This document shows positions 20,393 through 23,168 of a stretch of 23,168 nt of DNA, one piece after another (position 1 is the stretch's first letter; every line of letters starts with the position of its first letter). A program made the position numbers and the translations under genes. The notes under the pieces are model-generated. The model was given only the letters and a program-made list of their open reading frames with translations. It had not been told where the DNA came from and ran no database searches. This stretch comes from Phallusia fumigata (Eukaryota > Chordata > Ascidiacea > Phlebobranchia > Ascidiidae): NCBI GenBank assembly GCA_008931825.1, contig QXVZ01008696.1, positions 1 to 23,168 on the forward strand, given 5' to 3'.

Positions 20393-20494
20393 TCATGACT
20401 TCTTGGTGAAGTTTTCGGGGAAAACCCCCATGCAGGAAGTTGACCCCGTCCCCTCCCACGTCGAGCGGGCAATCCCCATCTGCCAACCGTCATC
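20393..20494 (-). CDS. BIN1: Amphiphysin SH3 domain, second half and stop
   Basis: Encodes 33 residues and a TGA stop at 20395-20393. DDGWQMG supplies the conserved groove tryptophan and GVFPENF the P-x-N-F contact. The loop between them (ARSTWEGTGSTS) is shorter and more Ser/Gly-rich than the KESDW-type insert of vertebrate members. Confidence 0.92.
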   Translation of the reverse strand, partial: DDGWQMGIARSTWEGTGSTSCMGVFPENFTKKS

Positions 20495-23168
20495 CTGAAT
20501 GAAAGATTTTGAAGTTGCATTTAAATTTTGTCACATGCTTTGGTAACCAACTTGAAAATGAAAGGGTAGCTTTCGTCACACTGCCATTCCAGACACACTA
20601 CCACCCAACTTGAAAACATATATATATTCAGTACTTGACCCAATCTACAAACCACCATGGATTAAGGTTATGGTCAGCAATTGATGCACCACAGTGACAT
20701 GGTCTAAATTTCTATTTGGATATTGTTAAACAATTTGCCCTCTTTTTTGGTGGCTAGTAGGATATGTGCTGGGGCTAAAGGGTAAAACACGGCAGTTATT
20801 GCATCACAATGACAGCTAAATGAGGTAAAAGTGACGAACCTGTTCCTCAGGGTCAGGAAATTCAACCACATAAATCGTATCTCCTTTGCCGAAAGTCAAT
20901 TCATCGTCGTCAGCACCTTGGTAGGGATATAATGCCTGCACCTAAATGTAACATACCATGTTAAAGAGGGAGGTAATGTATAAGAATAGATAGGTAGGCT
21001 TAACAAATATTAGTCTACTACAAGTAGATTTGGGGAGCTGCAAAAAGCTGCAAATCATTAAAGCAAGAGTTTATTGCATGATATTTAAAACTTTTTTCTA
21101 TTTTCTCCACTGATTGTTCAATATCATTCTATCACCATTAAGTCTACAATAAAACAGCCTATGAATTTTCAAGCAAATTATGAATCTTTCCAGTATAGAG
21201 GAACAATTTTGGTTTATAAACACCTAGTAGCAAGAAAAAGTGGTAAGCTTCATTTCCCTCAAACATCACATAAACTTACTGTGTACAAATAATGTGGAGG
21301 CAAAATCACATTCTCGTCAGCTTTTACTTCTTCCTTAACCGGAGTCTTAACTAAAAGTAAAACACTAGGGTTAGTTTCCGTTGAACTCTGTGACTGTATC
21401 ATCTTGGAAATGGTCACACAAAAACACGTCTTACTTTAAAAGTATTAGGGAATTCTCAATTAAAGGGTTTGTCAGGCTAATTGTAGTTCCTTAATACTTT
21501 AAAACAACTTTATTAGCCACAGATATGGTTTTGATGTCAACCAGATGAAGCAACATGATATTTGTGTGTACAAAAACACTAGAGGCAAGGTCACTGTCTA
21601 ATGTAGATTGATTTGCATGATTACTAGTAACAGTTTACATACAAAGTAAAGTCTAATATTTTAAGCAGAAGAGAAAATAGGGACATAAATTTTATTTTTG
21701 TGTTGCGAAGTGTGGAATTAAATAAATTTATATTATAGTAAAGACCCAACTTTTGAGCAAAGACCCAAATAAATCTATACGACAATTCGCTACCAGCCAC
21801 ACGAAAACAAACGCAACATTATATTTTTTTGAAATAAAATAGAACCCTTTTCGTCAAGAACTTCTATAAAGCAAAAGTGCTCTTTTGCATTTGATTATAC
21901 CAGTATGTTAGGCTTGTTTAAAATCCCAATCAACCCACTGGTTCAATGTAAGTATTGTTTCAACAAAGTGTGCAGATTAAAATTGCAGTCACATTCACCT
22001 TCAATTTGTTTGGGGCTAGGCACAACTTCGTCGTGTTCAGGAACGGTGTCGTACAAGGGGGATCCCCCATTTACCTGGTTGGATTCAGTAGGAATCTAAA
22101 TAAAAAATGAAACAAGAATATTGTTACTTTACTATAGCTTTAACTAATGGAAGAATTAGAGTAATTACGTCAACCGCGCGATACATTTTATAAACATAGT
22201 ACTTGACACATCATGCACATGCACAACCATGCAAAAACCTAAATACCTTTTCACCTAAGCAATTAAACATCATACAACAAACAAAAACTGAATTATGTGA
22301 AGAAATGAATCAGTAGGACAAGGGTAATTTCAGGTAACAGTATATTTTGAAATCAAGTGAATCGATGAGAAAGTAATAAATGATGTAAAAAAAGTAAGAT
22401 GACAATTTAGTAAATCGAGATTTGTACTTTTTTAAATGACAAAAACATAATCTTGTAAATGAAAAAATTGAACATTTGATAACACAATTGGAGAAAGAAT
22501 GAATTGCATAAAAACACTGATAACGCTACAGGGAAACAAAACAATGATCTAGTCTGATTGCACAATATTGAATAAAATTGCATCAAAAATGATAACTCAC
22601 ATATAGAGCAGAAAAAAGATTTTTTAATGTATGCGAATTTCGCTTGTTCTGATCATTCAAATTGCAAATCAAGTTGACACAATAAATTGATTGATTGCTT
22701 TGTCTTCCATAGTTTTTCATAACTGCCAAATATTTCAACTACCTTATTGTTCCCTGACATTGTGACATCATCAACACTTGATTGTGATGTCATACTCCTT
22801 ATATCCATAGGTGAAATTTCACCACTGACATCACCAGGAATGACATCATCTGCACTTTCATCAACAGTTGCATCTTCAACACTCGGGGACATTTTTGCCT
22901 CCAGAACTAAACTGACATCATCTGCATTATTGCTTTTTACATCGTCAGATAAGACATCATCGGATTTGACACTATCAGAGTCTACAGAAGCAGCGCTTTC
23001 ATGTTCAGTGATGTCTGTGGAAGTAATAACCTTCTTGATATCGTCATGAACACTTGCAATATCAACTGCAGACGGAGGGTGGACGTTTTGAGCAAAATCA
23101 TACAAGTCCTCGAATGGATTGTTGTCAATAACTTCAGATTGGTTCATAAGTTCAGGTTTGAAAACGTC
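20393..23168 (-). CDS. BIN1: Amphiphysin/BIN1-family protein, C-terminal part (five exons, 5' end outside window)
   Basis: Family members have an N-terminal BAR domain that binds curved membrane, a clathrin/AP2-binding middle, and a C-terminal SH3 that binds dynamin-type proline motifs. Only the middle and SH3 are here. Exons in transcript order: 23168 (open) to 22743, 22095-21999, 21350-21280, 20941-20840, 20494-20393. They join in frame as 798 nt, 265 residues plus stop. The first exon contains NNPFEDLYDF with an NPF motif (EH-domain ligand) and a long acidic low-complexity stretch. The end reads ILPPHYLYTVQALYPY, DELTFGKGD, VVEFPDPEEQDDGWQMG and GVFPENFTKKS. LPP-x-x-x-x-VQA and PEEQ-D-x-GW-x-MG are specific to amphiphysin/BIN1 rather than endophilin SH3s. 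ALYPY, the GW tryptophan and PENF are the SH3 ligand-groove residues. A single amphiphysin/BIN1 gene is usual in invertebrates, so AMPH would be an equally fair symbol. Confidence 0.9.
20840..20941 (-). CDS. BIN1: Amphiphysin SH3 domain, first half
   Basis: Exactly 34 codons, phase 0 at both ends. It encodes VQALYPYQGADDDELTFGKG and ends PDPEEQ, covering the RT loop with its acidic residues and the first strands. ALYPY is the usual ALYDY ligand-contact motif. Confidence 0.92.
21280..21350 (-). CDS. BIN1: Amphiphysin exon leading into SH3
   Basis: Acceptor ttttacttttag, donor TACACA|gtaagt. It encodes VKTPVKEEVKADENVILPPH and then YLYT; the LPP-x-x-x-Y/F block directly precedes the SH3 in vertebrate AMPH and BIN1. 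71 nt, phase 1 in and phase 0 out. Confidence 0.88.
21434..21504. repeat. Imperfect hairpin in amphiphysin intron
   Basis: Arms of about 25 bp (AAAGTATTAGGGAA at the left, complement of AAAGTATTAAGGAA at the right) flank a short loop. It may be a small foldback element. Confidence 0.4.
21999..22095 (-). CDS. BIN1: Amphiphysin linker exon
   Basis: Acceptor tttatttag, donor ATTGAAG|gtgaat. It encodes 32 residues plus one base, including NGGSPLYDTVPEHDEVVPSP. Phase 0 in and phase 1 out match its neighbours exactly. Confidence 0.8.
22743..23168 (-). CDS. BIN1: Amphiphysin exon: NPF motif and acidic DDV-rich linker (partial at window edge)
   Basis: The frame is open to the last base, so the exon starts outside the window; the methionine at 23147 is internal. 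The donor is AACAATAAG|gtagtt, phase 0. It encodes 142 residues, with NPF near the start and then many D, S and V residues including repeated DDV. The linker is very acidic and presumably disordered, as in other family members. Confidence 0.8.

Noticed and set aside
22747-23049. 100-residue plus-strand ORF opposite the amphiphysin exon
   Set aside because: A serine/threonine-rich mirror of the acidic linker; the minus-strand frame has the splice sites and continues into the SH3.
1-23168. CRISPR arrays, operons or bacterial mobile islands
   Set aside because: Spliced genes, poly(A) signals and hAT/SINE repeats show eukaryotic DNA; no regularly spaced identical repeats with unique spacers are present.

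Overview
The window is eukaryotic nuclear DNA: AT-rich, intron-dense, with GT-AG introns of about 75 to 950 bp and many short non-autonomous transposons. Gene content, compactness, the hAT/MITE and tRNA-SINE repeats and a possible spliced-leader acceptor best suit an invertebrate chordate such as a sea squirt (Ciona-like). The organism is an inference; the sequence does not name it.

Left third (1 to about 11,000): no complete gene is supported. It holds a 301-bp hAT-type MITE with a near-perfect 8-bp target duplication (821-1121), two copies of a second MITE family (4215-4354, 7125-7229), a tRNA-like SINE fragment, and a ~750-bp segment present twice around a single N (5383-6154 and 6156-6896). 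Three coding-looking pieces of unknown family are also present: a frameshifted minus-strand remnant (9034-9511), an orphan plus-strand terminal exon with a poly(A) signal (10249-10442), and a weak minus-strand ORF (10468-10650).

Middle (11,070 to 16,850): one well-supported plus-strand gene of nine coding exons. They join in frame into a 494-residue type II membrane protein of the DXD sugar-binding glycosyltransferase family (Gly_transf_sug, GT-A fold, probably Golgi). Its introns carry three hAT-type MITEs and a duplicated tRNA-derived SINE. The palindrome TGACGTCA occurs nine times between 11,078 and 16,740, in promoter, exons, introns, stop codon and 3' UTR. Two of these copies lie inside related MITEs.

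Right third (17,600 to 23,168): the last five coding exons of a minus-strand amphiphysin/BIN1-family gene, ending in an SH3 domain and convergent with the glycosyltransferase. The gene continues past the right edge. Its 3' flank contains a 1,381-bp segment present twice with no difference seen, separated by one N, which is most likely an assembly artefact.

The two genes have unrelated roles: glycan synthesis in the secretory pathway, and membrane curvature/endocytosis. No cooperation is implied. The most interesting signal is the recurring TGACGTCA palindrome and its apparent spread by both a transposon and a coding minisatellite.
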